Assembly: GCA_026545765.1 (NCBI GenBank)
Contig: CM048839.1
Coordinates: 48,096,677 to 48,160,676, forward strand
DNA: 64,000 nt
DNA from: Plantago major
Lineage: Eukaryota > Streptophyta > Magnoliopsida > Lamiales > Plantaginaceae
Direction of reading: 5' to 3'
The position numbers were made by a program, and so were the translations under genes. The notes beneath the pieces are model-generated. The model had not been told where the DNA came from, did not search any database, and saw only the letters and a program-made list of their open reading frames with translations. Positions 9,949 through 19,789 of the stretch are shown piece after piece (position 1 is the stretch's first letter; each line of letters starts with the position of its first letter).

Positions 9949-11543
9949 GGTACGGAACTTTAATTGAGTGAATTTTAATTGAGGTATAACTGATGAATAG
10001 TGACTAACTTTTTAATTGAGTTGTTAAAATTTATGTCTGGTATAGAGTTAAAATTTTATGGGTTTTTATTGAGTTAAAATAACTGTTGTGAGTTGAATTG
10101 AGTTTGTTTCAACTAAAACCTGACCGTGTACTCAATTAAAATTGGATGGGCAAATATTCGAGGAACGTGAACTTTATATAATAAAGAAATTTGGTGGGAT
10201 AATGTTTTATTAATGTAAACACAAGGTATTATAATTACAACATAATCCCTTAATTCAATCAATTAGCTATAATTAGGAGATTGAATGATATCTCCCTTAA
10301 TACGCCCATTAAAAATTAACGTTCCATCGGCAACATAAATTTTGAAACATAGGAGTTGGAAGCAAGCTCGGGGAAGGGACTTCATGAGAGCATCAGCAAG
10401 TTGATCCACCGTGCTTATAGGGGCGTCAGAAAGAACTCCTTTTCGGTTAGATCATGTACAAAATGTATGTCAATGGCAATGTGCTCCATGCGAGAGTGAA
10501 GCACAAGATGGAGGGTGGGTAGAGTGGCACTGATGTTATCGCACAAGAGCTTTGGAGTAGTGCGAGGAAATATGCCCAGGTCCCTAAAATAAGTGTTTAA
10601 TCCAACATACTTCCGAAGTAGCAATAGCTAGCGAGCGAAATTCAGCCTCCGTGGAAGACCTCGCAACACCGGTTTGCTTTCTAGACCTCCAAGAGATAGG
10701 ATTCGGTCCCAAGAATATAACATAAGAAGATGTGGATCGACCATCACACAGACTTCCACCAAAGTCTAAGTTAGAGTAAGCAATAAGAGATAGGTCCTGA
10801 GGCCGTCGAAGAAGCACCATCATAAAGAGTGATCATGAGGTATCGAAGAGACGCTTGACAACACTCCAATATGTCTCTGAGGGGTTGGCCATTGATTGAG
10901 CAAGGCGTCTTACAATGAATGAGATATCAGGTCTGGTTAAAGTCAGATATTGGAGTCCACCAATTACGTGACGATATTCTGTAGCATCTTCAAGAACATA
11001 GGAAGGTGGCAAAGGTTTTTGGGCCATGGGTGTCGAGACAGGTTTGGCACCATCCATATGATGACAACGAAGAAGGTCAATGATATACTTGTGTTGTGAC
11101 AGAAAGAGACCCTCTTTACAAGAGGCAATCTCGATGCCCAAGAAATAGAATAAAGGGCCAAGATCCTTTACCACAAATTTCATTTGAAGATGAGAGATGA
11201 GGGCAATGATGTGGGCCGAGCTGGAGCCAGTAATGATCAAGTCATCAACATAAACAAGAACAAAGAGATGTACCGAGTCCTTGTGAAGAGTGGAGAGGAA
11301 AGTGTCGGCAAGGGACTGCCGGAAGGCAAAACCTAGTATGGCCGAACTAAACGCTTGATACCAAGCCCGCAGAGCCTGCTTAAGGCCATAAAGGGGTTTC
11401 CGAAGGTGACACACATGTTTCGGAAAATGTTGATCAACAAACCCTTGAGGTTGAGTCATTAAGGATAGGTTCCTGGAGATGACCATGATTGATATCTCCC
11501 TTAATAAACTCAATCAAAATGGGCACTTAATTGTGTGCCAAAC
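9949..11543. repeat. Candidate inverted-repeat element interrupted by a copia fragment
   Basis: The left side (from 9949) reads GTTTGGTACGGAACTTTAAT and then TTGAG. The right side (ending 11543), reverse complemented, reads GTTTGGCACACAATTAAGTG and then ATTGAG. The two could be imperfect terminal repeats of a small MITE-like element. The copia reverse-transcriptase fragment at about 10303-11490 sits inside. No target duplication outside the ends was found, so this is tentative. Confidence 0.35.
10303..11490 (-). pseudogene. Ty1/copia reverse transcriptase-RNase H fragment
   Basis: Minus-strand remnant of a copia polyprotein. It has the RT phrase PLYGLKQALRAWY (about 11390-11350), the catalytic YVDD in LVYVDDLIITGSS (about 11240) and RT C-terminal phrases FFLGIEIA and LTRPDISF. 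It then has RNase H phrases GRSTSSYVIFLG and ISWRSRKQTGVARSSTEAEF (about 10760-10650) and a short downstream piece to about 10415. Integrase, gag, protease and LTRs are absent, and frames are broken near 10830 and 10600. The fragment is bracketed by two identical 16-base direct repeats, GATATCTCCCTTAATA, at 10287-10302 and 11491-11506. That suggests insertion of a partial copy or a recombination event, not simple decay in place. Confidence 0.85.
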
Positions 11544-11594
11544 AACATGTATGTGTTTCTTTCGTGCATTTCGGTTTGTAGTTGAACTCCTCCA

Positions 11595-11607
11595 TTGGTA
11601 TCAGAGC
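11595..11607 (+). other. Probable LTR-retrotransposon primer-binding site
   Basis: TTGGTATCAGAGC at 11595-11607 matches the complement of the 3' end of initiator methionyl-tRNA, the usual primer site of plant copia elements. It lies just after TCCTCCA, as expected next to an LTR end finishing in CA. This is a remnant of a plus-strand LTR element, separate from the minus-strand copia fragment. Its LTR boundaries were not resolved. Confidence 0.55.
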
Positions 11608-11783
11608 CATTGACATTGAGTTCTTCGAAAAACATCCTTCTTTTTCAAGATATCATGCATGTATTTTTTGGAGCTCGGAAAGTTCATTTTCAAAAATGTT
11701 AAAATTTCGACTCGTGGATTCTTGTGGGTGTCCAGGTCAAACAATGATAATGTTTTGGAAGTTTTGAGGCTCTATTTGCGTGC

Positions 11784-13990
11784 AATATATTTTATGCTCA
11801 TAGACACATTTTTCCTAGGTGTTTATTAAAAATTGATCTTCAAAAGGCATATGACACTATTAGTTGGTCTTTTTTGAAAGATATCTTGTTGATGTATTGG
11901 TTTTGATGGCTGGTTTGTGGATAAGGTTATGACATGTGTGTCTACAACTAGATTCTCCTTTAAAATTAATGGTAGCTTGGGGGGTTTATTGGATGGAAAG
12001 CAAGGTTTAAGGCAGGATGATCCCTTAAGTCCTTATCCTTTTGTTTTATGCATGGACTATTTTTCAAGGTTGTTGAAAAGGAATGACACTGATCCTAAGT
12101 TTGGTTACCATCCAAAATGTAAGAAATTGGGTTTGATCTAGTTGGGGTTTGCTGATGACTTGATGCTTTTCTGCAAAGCTAATGTGGATTCACTCCAGGT
12201 CATTAACAGGACTTTACAGCAATTTTCTGCAGTTTCTGGTTTGCATGTCAATGCAGAGAAGAGATCTATTTTCTTTGGGGGTGTTAGAGAGGAAGATAAA
12301 AGTGACCTTTTACAGGTTCTTCATTTCCCTGAGGGGCAATTCCCTATCAAGTATTTGGGGATTCCTTTATCTCCTAGAAGATTGAGGATATCTGAATATG
12401 ATCCTCTCATTCAAAAACTTACTCAAAAAGTTCAATCCTGGTCTTCTAAGCTTTTGAGTTATGCAGGTAGATTGACTCTACTCAAATCAGTTCTGCTGTG
12501 TATTGAGAGATTCTGGGCACATGTTTTTGTGTTTCCATTGGGTGTTTATTCCAGGTTGGTTAGGATTCTAAGGAATTTTCTCTGGTCTAGTCAAGCGGAA
12601 GGGAAGAAGAGTTCTGTTGCCTGGAAAAATTTGTGTCAGTCTAAAGACAGGGGTGGTCTGGATATTAAGGAGATTCTGGCTTGGAATAAGAGCTTTATGT
12701 GTAAGTATCTTTTTGAGTTGGATGGGGGTGATTCTGTTTCCATTTGGCATGACTGGATACATATGTATGTTTTGAAAGGGCATAGTATTTGGTCTATTAC
12801 TGCAAAATCTAGCAATAGTGCTTGGTGGAAAAGCTTGATTGGTCTCAGGGATGAGCTTTGTGGTTTGGTGGATCCTTTTACTGTCAAGGAGCTGTCTGCT
12901 CATGAAAGAATTCAAACCTTGTATGCTTTATTTTGGCCTCCTGCTCCCCTTGTGTTATGGGATTCTCTGGTGTGGAATAAAATTTCCAGTCCGAGGATAT
13001 CCTTTTTGTATGTGACTTACTTGTTTAGATAGGTTACCTCTTAAGGATAGGTCGTTTAAGTGGGGTATGGTGGAGAACAATTTATGTCCTTTTTGTCATT
13101 TAGTAGCTGAGACTAGAGATCACTTGTTTGGACAGTGTTCTGTGGTTTCTCCTATATTTGAGAAAATCTTACATGTTATTGGTCTCCCTTTTACTTCATA
13201 GTGTGTTTTCTCTGATTTTCTCTCTTTATTCTCTTGTTCTTCTAGGAAGACTTCTAGTTTGTTCTCTTTAAAAGCTGGTCTTTTTAGTATGGTTATTGAA
13301 AAGGTGTGGTCTTTGCGGAACAAACTTATCTTTAGAAATGAACAGGTGGATGTGAACGGAGCCTGTAAGCAGATTAGTGCTTCCTTGTTGCTGCGTTTGA
13401 GTCAATTCCAGGATCCTAATAGACATATCAGATGTCTTTCTAATCCTTTGCTTTCAGTTTGATGTTTTACAGGTTATTTGTTGTACCAGATTCTTTGTTT
13501 GTCTTGGTACTGCTGGTTTGCTGGTTTTGTTGTTGCAGGTACATTTGGTAGATATACTGAACATACATAGAAGGCTGAAGGTGCAGGTGTTTTCTTCAAA
13601 CTCTGGCTTTCTTTCTCCCTCGTTCATTTCAAGCTCTTCAAGGAAAATCTGGATAAAGATAACAAGTTTCTCTTGTTGTACAAGTGATGGTGGCGGAGGT
13701 TTCTCCTTGTATAGTTAGGGCACTTGATTGTTTGATCACAGCTTTGGGCTGGAGTCATAGCAAGATGCATCTTTTTGGTTGAAATTTGTTATTTGCTTAG
13801 TTGTAATGATCACAGTATGTTTCTGGAGTCGTTACACTAAGTTTAAATAGATTTTAGTATTGGTTGTTGTGACCTTTACTCCTTGAGATTGTGAGTTGTA
13901 CTAAGAAGGGTATGCCCTTCTCACATCTTTTTGTACACTTCATGTTTGAGCTTAATGAACTTTAATTCTTTCGAAAAAAATATATTTTAT
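11784..13990 (+). mobile_element. 5'-truncated LINE insertion with target duplication
   Basis: The inserted LINE spans about 11796-13980. It starts inside the reverse transcriptase (IDLQKAYDT) and has RT phrases GLRQDDPLSPY and GFADDLMLFC (catalytic FADD), then KYLGIPLSPRRL, and finally a zf-RVT segment (RLPLKDRSFKW, about 13035-13090). It ends in an A-run at 13974-13980. A 12-base target duplication AATATATTTTAT flanks it at 11784-11795 and 13979-13990, overlapping the tail. There is an in-frame TAG at 12139-12141 just before the FADD block and a frameshift near 13010-13035, so it is dead. RNase H is absent. The 5' truncation plus A-tail plus duplication is the textbook signature of target-primed reverse transcription. 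Confidence 0.9.
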
Positions 13991-15694
13991 AAAATTTGGT
14001 CAATTGTGCTTTATGTAATTCTTTACAGGGTTCTATGCATTCATTAATGTGAGATGTACGTTTCATCCTTTACAATTTTAGAAAGTAAATATTAATAGCT
14101 TCGCAATGATATGTTGCATGCTTACTTCTGTTTAAGTATTAAAAATAATGATGTTCGGAACATTTATTGACTTTTGTGTAAAGATTTGAAATTTTATGGG
14201 TCCAAAGCTATGACGAACAGTAACAAACAGATCGTTTGATTCTTACCATGAAATGTTATGCATGTTTAGAGATGTTGGGTTGTAATTTTGACCATACCAT
14301 TGGACTCAAAGTCATAAACAATGGCGGTAGATGGAATATGGTGGCCGAAAAACCACCAAAAGTCAGCGTATGCACTCCACTCTAAGACAGAGAAGGGACG
14401 GGAATAAAGTTATTCGCGATGGTTTCTTAGTGTTGCAAAGTTCTTCTGGTCCAACCAACAATCGTGTTAATGATGACATGCACAACGCTTGGAACACAAA
14501 CACCATCAGGTTCTTCAAATTCCTGTGTGTGACGGCTTGTGAAATGTCATTTCGGCATGCGAGAGTACCTTAAACCGTCTTGGAGCGTGCATGCATTATT
14601 ACTAGCCCGTGGACGCTTTCCAAAGTGAACTGTGAACTTTATGATTGAAAATAGAGTATATAAGGCCATGCAAATGCCAATAAGGATCAAAAAACTCAAA
14701 TTAGGACGAAATAGATGTCCTCACGCGCTCGTGTGCGCTCAATAGAAGTTTTATGACATGCATTCAGGGAGAGTAACATGAAACATTTCGCTTGGGTAAA
14801 TGCCCATATATTATGTGAAATGTATGCTAGATCAAATTTAGATTTTGATGAGCAATCACATGTCTCCTTAGTCGTATTCATGAAGTAGTATTCTTAATCC
14901 TTAACTTTAATTAGAATGGACATTATGTAAAAGAGGAACCTTATTGACTAATAGATTAGCACTTGTATAGGTGTAAAAGTCCTCTGTTATATGATAGATT
15001 AGTAACTTGTATTGGCAACCTTATTGGCTGATAGATATATAAAAGAGGAAGCATATGTAAAAGCGTTCTGCTCTCTGATAGATAAGTATCCACAATCACT
15101 TTGACATGTTGAGAAAATATGTGTAGAAAAAAAAAGTTTTTAACTCTATTCACCCATCTCTATACTTAGACCTTACTTATGAGGACCAACAATGTATAAT
15201 TGGTCATCTATATTTTTTTTTATTTGTCTATATAAGGCCTTTAAACTACTAAAGCAAGGCACACTTTAGAATTATCTTTCCGTCTATATACTTTCTTTCT
15301 TATTTATTTCTTATCATTTTTTTTAATTTATTTTTATTCATTAGCGGGGTAATATATATATTCCGATTCTCTTTGATTTTGTGATTTAATTTTTATTAAA
15401 ATGGATAATTTTGCAATTCTTTTTAATAAAACGGGGTTAGTTCACGATTTTTAGAAAAGTAAGGTCTATATGGAATTAACTAAATCTTAATTTATTTGCC
15501 TTTTGAACCAAAAAAATATAAACTTTGCAAAGGGGTATCCAATTGGAAAATGTTCACACTGTAGGTACAAAAATGGGTTTTGTTTAGTTAATCGTAAACT
15601 TCTTATAAAAGGCAAGATTTTTCTAATATGAAGAAAATCATATTCCTTCCATTCCAAGTGTATATCATACTCGTTTAAGTTATACAACTATTTT
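13991..15694. other. Intergenic region, no gene recognised
   Basis: AT-rich DNA with only short unsupported ORFs. The stretch at about 14930-15090 contains loosely repeated phrases (ACCTTATTG.CT.ATAGAT and GTAAAAG.G.TCTG), suggesting a decayed tandem repeat. Nothing else is identified. Confidence 0.4.
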
Positions 15695-15955
15695 AACGCC
15701 CCGTCCCATTGCGGACCGACGCGGTTACTCTTGGACAACTCTTCGGTGATATGTTGGCTCCACTTTACCAAATACTAATATTGTAATGCCCTCTCCCCTT
15801 GTGGGTCGACGTTGTAACTCCTAGACATCTCTTCGAATGATATGCTGGCTCCACTGTATCAACACATATCATGTAATGTCTCATCCCCTTGCGTGCTGAG
15901 GGAAGACCCTCCGGGCCGGTGTGTTTACTCCTGGACAACTCTTCGGGTGATATGA
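15695..15955. repeat. Tandem repeat, 90-base period, about 2.9 copies
   Basis: Three diverged units start at 15695 (AACGCCCCGTCCC), 15785 (AATGCCCTCTCCCC) and 15875 (AATGTCTCATCCCC). Each then has a TTACTC or TAACTC block, a GACAACTCTTCGG-like block and GATATG. The first two also share TGGCTCCACT. The third unit holds a 15-base GC-rich insertion with GACCCTCCGGGCCGG. The exact 90-base spacing of unit starts supports true tandem duplication. Confidence 0.8.
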
Positions 15956-16380
15956 CATATTTTGTCCTCACTCGTATGTGCACCGGGAGACTTTCCAGTT
16001 TGTCACCCATCTTAAGTTTGCTCGAGAGCAAGCACGTTTAACTTAGAGTCTTATCGATTCCCGATAAGAAAGGTATATCTTGTTGGTATGAGTTGCGTTC
16101 TCAACCCCTTTACTTTAAGCTCTCTTGAAACTTTTGAGCATTACATACAAATAAGGTGTGATTTTTATACTAATTAGAAAAATGTAAAATACTTGTTCAG
16201 CGTTAAGTATCCTACTTGGAGTACTTTTTTGGTTTTTTACCATGAAAGCCGGGCTAGGCTAATTGTAGTACTAACTCACATTGTACTAACTTTAGTACAC
16301 CATTTAAAATTTGATAAATAACATAATCTAACTATTAAAATTAATTTACAAACAAATTTAATAATTTAAATAATTTAAAA
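15956..16380. other. Intergenic stretch, no feature
   Basis: No gene or clear repeat is seen. The sequence becomes strongly AT-rich toward its right end. Confidence 0.35.
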
Positions 16381-17000
16381 ATACAAACTACAGAAAATAA
16401 CAAAACCCATCCTCCTAAATATTCCCTTGACATTTTAGACTCCAAATTTCTACTTCTTCAAAACACCCCACCACCACCTCCTCCCCCACTCCTTCAATCA
16501 CCACAAAAAAACCACCACTACCACTACCATCTCCTCCTCCACCTCTTCAATCACCATAGCAAACCACCACCACCCCCCTCTTGATTCTGTTAATTTTATT
16601 TTTTAAATTCAAATGGAAGCTTCAAGCTTCCATGGTCGAGCTCACATGGAGGTCGAAATCGAGCTCCATCATAGAAGCCCATTTTCGGGTTCCCAAGGAA
16701 GCTTGAAGACGAGCTTCCATAGAGCTCGATTTCGAGCTCTCATGGGAGCTCGATGGAAGCTTCCATGGAAGCTCGAAAAAGGGCTTTCATGGGAGCTATT
16801 TTTCGAGTTTCCATGGAAACTCAGACATATTCTGTTTAGAGCTCCGATAATTCACAAAAGCTTCAGTCAATTTTTTTTAAAATTATTTTTATTTTGGTTA
16901 AAATGAAATTGGGGTGTTTAGTGAATATTTGATATATGGATGGTTTGGTTTAAATTGTTTATGGGTATATTTTGTTAAGTTTAAAATGTAACGTGTGTGT
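16381..17000. repeat. Candidate non-autonomous element rich in GAGCTC/AAGCTTCCATGG palindromes
   Basis: The core (about 16612-16830) is a dense run of short palindromic words (AAGCTTCCATGG, GAGCTCGA, AAGCTTCAAGCTTCC) repeated about ten times in both orientations. Outside it, the left flank (AAACCCATCCTCCTAAATATTCCC, about 16400) and the reverse complement of the right flank (AAACCATCC..AAATATTC, about 16925) are imperfect inverted copies, and both sides carry a CC.AATTTC phrase. This suggests a foldback or MITE-like unit with an expanded palindromic centre. A similar core occurs in the element at 50281-50985. Boundaries and superfamily are not known. Confidence 0.4.
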
Positions 17001-17480
17001 ATTTAATTCACCATTATAATATGCAATCCATTATGCTAAAAACCATACTGTTTTTTTTTGCTTGAGTTGCATGTTCCTTCTTTGTTTTTAAGCACCAATA
17101 ATGTGATATAATGTGATAGTTTTGATGAGAGTTGTTGTGGTTTTAACCCAGTTAGTGAAAGTTTTAAGCAGGTGTTGATGATGACATCGAGTTTGATGAT
17201 AGGTCTCTCAAAGGTGTCACTGCAATATTGAAGCAACAAGCACAAACAAAACGTTTATTGTAATTTTTTTTCTTATGAAAATAGATGTTTTAAAACCAAA
17301 GACTGAATGTTTCAATATTGTAATTAATGACTGAATGTTTCAAGTAGCTTATTTTAAGCTTGTTTATTGATGTTTGATTGGCATTCTTGAAATTTTTAGA
17401 CTTGATTAATGGTGGTTTAATGATATTAAATTGTCACTTAAAATTATAACAAGCTATCTTAAAAACTATCATGTAGCTCC
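17001..17480. other. Intergenic stretch, no feature
   Basis: No gene is recognised. Two nearby copies of GACTGAATGTTTCAA (about 17305 and 17329) form a small direct repeat. Confidence 0.35.
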
Positions 17481-17675
17481 TTAAAACCATCACACCATCT
17501 CTTAAAAAATTAACAAAAGTGGTTAAAACTATAATTGAAACATACAATACTGATGCATTAAAACCATCACATCATCTCTTAAAACATTAACAAAATACGT
17601 TAAAACTGTAACTGAAACTTTCAATGCTAACAACTTAAAACCATAACATAATCTATTAAAAGCATAACGAAAACT
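17481..17675. repeat. Tandem repeat, 77-base period, about 2.5 copies
   Basis: Units start with TTAAAACCAT at 17481, 17558 and 17635, an exact 77-base period. Each unit contains ATC.CTTAAAA..ATTAACAAAA..GTTAAAACT.TAA.TGAAAC. The third copy is partial. It is AT-rich with no coding sense. Confidence 0.8.
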
Positions 17676-17704
17676 GTTAGAATTTTAGTCACCAAAGAGA
17701 CTAG

Positions 17705-18000
17705 CCCATGACTTTGCACCTCGACCAAAGGGGCCCCACTATAGTAGTAGATGACACTTGAGAAATAATTACTAAAATTCATTGAAAGGTGAAAGAGTAA
17801 TTGAAGCTCAAAGTGTGTTGGTTGAATGCCAAGAGTTGGAATGTGAGAAGTCCCCATGATTTTGCACCTCAACCAAAGGGGCCCCACTATAGTAGTAGAT
17901 GACACTTGAGAAAGAATTACTAAAATTCGTTGAAAGTTGAAAGAGTAATTGAAGCTCAAAGTGTGTTGGTTGAATGCCAAGAGTTGGAATGTGAGAAGTC
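17705..18000. repeat. Two-copy direct repeat of 148 bases
   Basis: Two copies of 148 bases at about 17705-17852 and 17853-18000 differ at only a handful of sites. Each runs from CCATGA(C/T)TTTGCACCTC through AAAGGGGCCCCACTATAGTA to GGAATGTGAGAAGTCCC. The words GAGAAGTCCCACATGG at the right edge resemble those found in LTRs of plant retroelements, so the duplication probably lies within an LTR-like sequence. High identity implies a fairly recent duplication. Confidence 0.85.
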
Positions 18001-18029
18001 CCACATGGCTAAAATTGAGAAAGAACGAA

Positions 18030-18236
18030 CTATTGGAGTATTAATATAAATGACTAGATTCCACAACTCACTCGTGGAAATTTAATATGGGGCGGAGATT
18101 GTCTCCGTGGAGATTCGAACCCAGGTTGGGCGGGAGCCAGAGACTCTGATACCATGATAGAATTCCATTTCATCTAAAACCTCAAGCCTGTAAAGAGTTG
18201 TGGAATCTAGTCATTTATATTAATGTACTCCAATAG
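18030..18236. repeat. Inverted repeat around a primer-binding-site-like sequence (LTR/TRIM-like remnant)
   Basis: A 40-base arm at 18030-18069 (starting CTATTGGAGTATTAATATAA) recurs in inverted form at 18195-18236 with two extra bases. Between them lies AGAGACTCTGATACCA (about 18140-18155), the reverse complement of a TGGTATCAGAG primer site, followed by TGATAGAATTCC, which could be an LTR start in minus orientation. GGAGATTCGAACCCAGG in the loop resembles a reversed pol III B box. It may be a rearranged LTR or TRIM element or a SINE-like unit; the sequence alone does not decide. Confidence 0.5.
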
Positions 18237-18299
18237 GAACTACATATAAGTCCAAGACTTGCTTAAGGGTTTGGGCCTCAAGGGGCACCCATGGTTTTG

Positions 18300-19690
18300 G
18301 AAGGGGGGAGGAGCTAGATGGCTCCACCGTTCGACCTAGCGCACCCACCAGCTGGCTCCGCCAGGAGCCGGGCCCGGGTCCTGGGACTTGTATCGAGTGT
18401 TCGGGGTCCGTGGGTCTGCGGGTCGCGGTCTAGAGTTGATTATAATATTTTTGGGCCAGAAACCTACTGCGATTGGTTAACAAAATGGTTTCGGTCCATT
18501 CGCTTGGGGTGCGAACTGAACATGTTTGTTTAAACAGATGCGTCTGTTGTAAAACAACTCTTCAGGGACCTGTTCGCGAAAAGTCACATATATCAGACTC
18601 AACTCTTCGATATTATAAATAGACCTCCAGATTCGGTTTTGCTACTTACTCGAAATCCATCCTTCTTCCTTCTCTCTTAACCCTCTAAAAAGCCTGAATA
18701 AACCTTTATTGTATTAATTCGCTCGAGTTAGAGTTCGAGTGCTAGAACTCTAATTCAAATACTTTTGTTCTATCTAGGGATACTGTATGTTAAGTAAACC
18801 GTAAGCACCAGTGCGGGGTAGATAAAGTCTTAAGGAAACAGACCAAGCCTTCGTTCAGCAGTCTAATCTCCTTACTCTGTTTCCATCCTCATACACTACC
18901 ACTACCCAACAAAAAATGTGTGACTTGGTGGTTTTTTAAAAAACTCGTCCGGTCAGACCGCTAAATCCAAAACTGCAAAAACTACAAAAAAAACTTTGAC
19001 TTTTTATAGGAAAATCTTATATTTTCTAAGACTTTGGCGCTTTTAAAATAGTAAAAATAATTGCACATAACTAAAATATCACCTCGGGCTAAAATCCATC
19101 TTTGAACCCAACAAAACTTTTGCTTTTTTATAAAGGGAAAAAAATTATTTATAAACTTCCACATATATACAATGAGTATAATAGATTCTCATACAATTAT
19201 TTTCAATCCAAACCACCTACCATCAACTCCACGTCTACTATCAAAATCATACATCTCCAAGCCAAGCATTCTCCAAACCCAACAAAACTTGTGTTGACCT
19301 CCGGTTGGTTTTAACTATGAACTCACAACAATAAGATTTGCTATATTTTTGCACAGTTATAGCCCCTAAAACTGTTCGTCACTCATTTATTCTGAAATGT
19401 GAACCGCCCTTAAGGTGTGATAACGTATTAATTATGTTGGATTAATTATGTACTAACACCTTAGTAGATAAAAGCAAAAGAGAAAAAAAGTGAACCCGAT
19501 GCTAAATAATCAAATCACCAGAGAGTAAAAGAAGTGAACGGGAAAGAAAGAACCGAAAATAACTAGTAGTAGTAGTAGAACCAAAATCCAAATGCGTGCT
19601 TATAATTTGCAGTACTACTTTGTACTTTCTTGTTCCGGTAAAAAAGCAATCTAAGCAAAGCAGTAACCGCTCCAAAACCTCACGAGCTCT
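18300..19690. other. Intergenic region, possible LTR-like segment
   Basis: No protein gene is supported. A TATA-like TATTATAAATAG at about 18611-18622, then CTTCTTCCTTCTCTC and an AATAAA at about 18698, are arranged as in an LTR promoter and polyadenylation region. No LTR pair or primer site was found to confirm it. The rest (18900-19690) is AT-rich without features, apart from the leader of the next gene. Confidence 0.35.
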
Positions 19691-19730
19691 CACACTCACT
19701 CTGAACCCTTTCCCTTTCTCTCTCTACCAA

Positions 19731-19739
19731 AAACCCTAA
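19731..19739 (+). promoter_or_regulatory. Telo-box in the PRMT4 leader
   Basis: AAACCCTAA lies 51 bases upstream of the PRMT4 start codon within a CT-rich leader (TTTCTCTCTCTACC). Telo-boxes are known elements near transcription starts of plant housekeeping and translation-related genes. The function here is inferred from the motif and its position only. Confidence 0.5.
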
Positions 19740-19789
19740 TTTCTCTTTTCCTTTCTGTTTTCATTTCCTGCTGCCATTACTCTTCATTC

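Noticed and set aside
13259-13462. Short plus-strand ORF considered as a small gene
   Set aside because: It is the frame-shifted C-terminal tail of the LINE at 11796-13980.
14331-14573. 80-codon plus-strand ORF
   Set aside because: No family resemblance, no conserved motif, and it sits in repeat-rich intergenic DNA.
17481-18000. Spaced direct repeats resembling a CRISPR array
   Set aside because: Plant nuclear context, and the repeats are contiguous tandem units without unique spacers.
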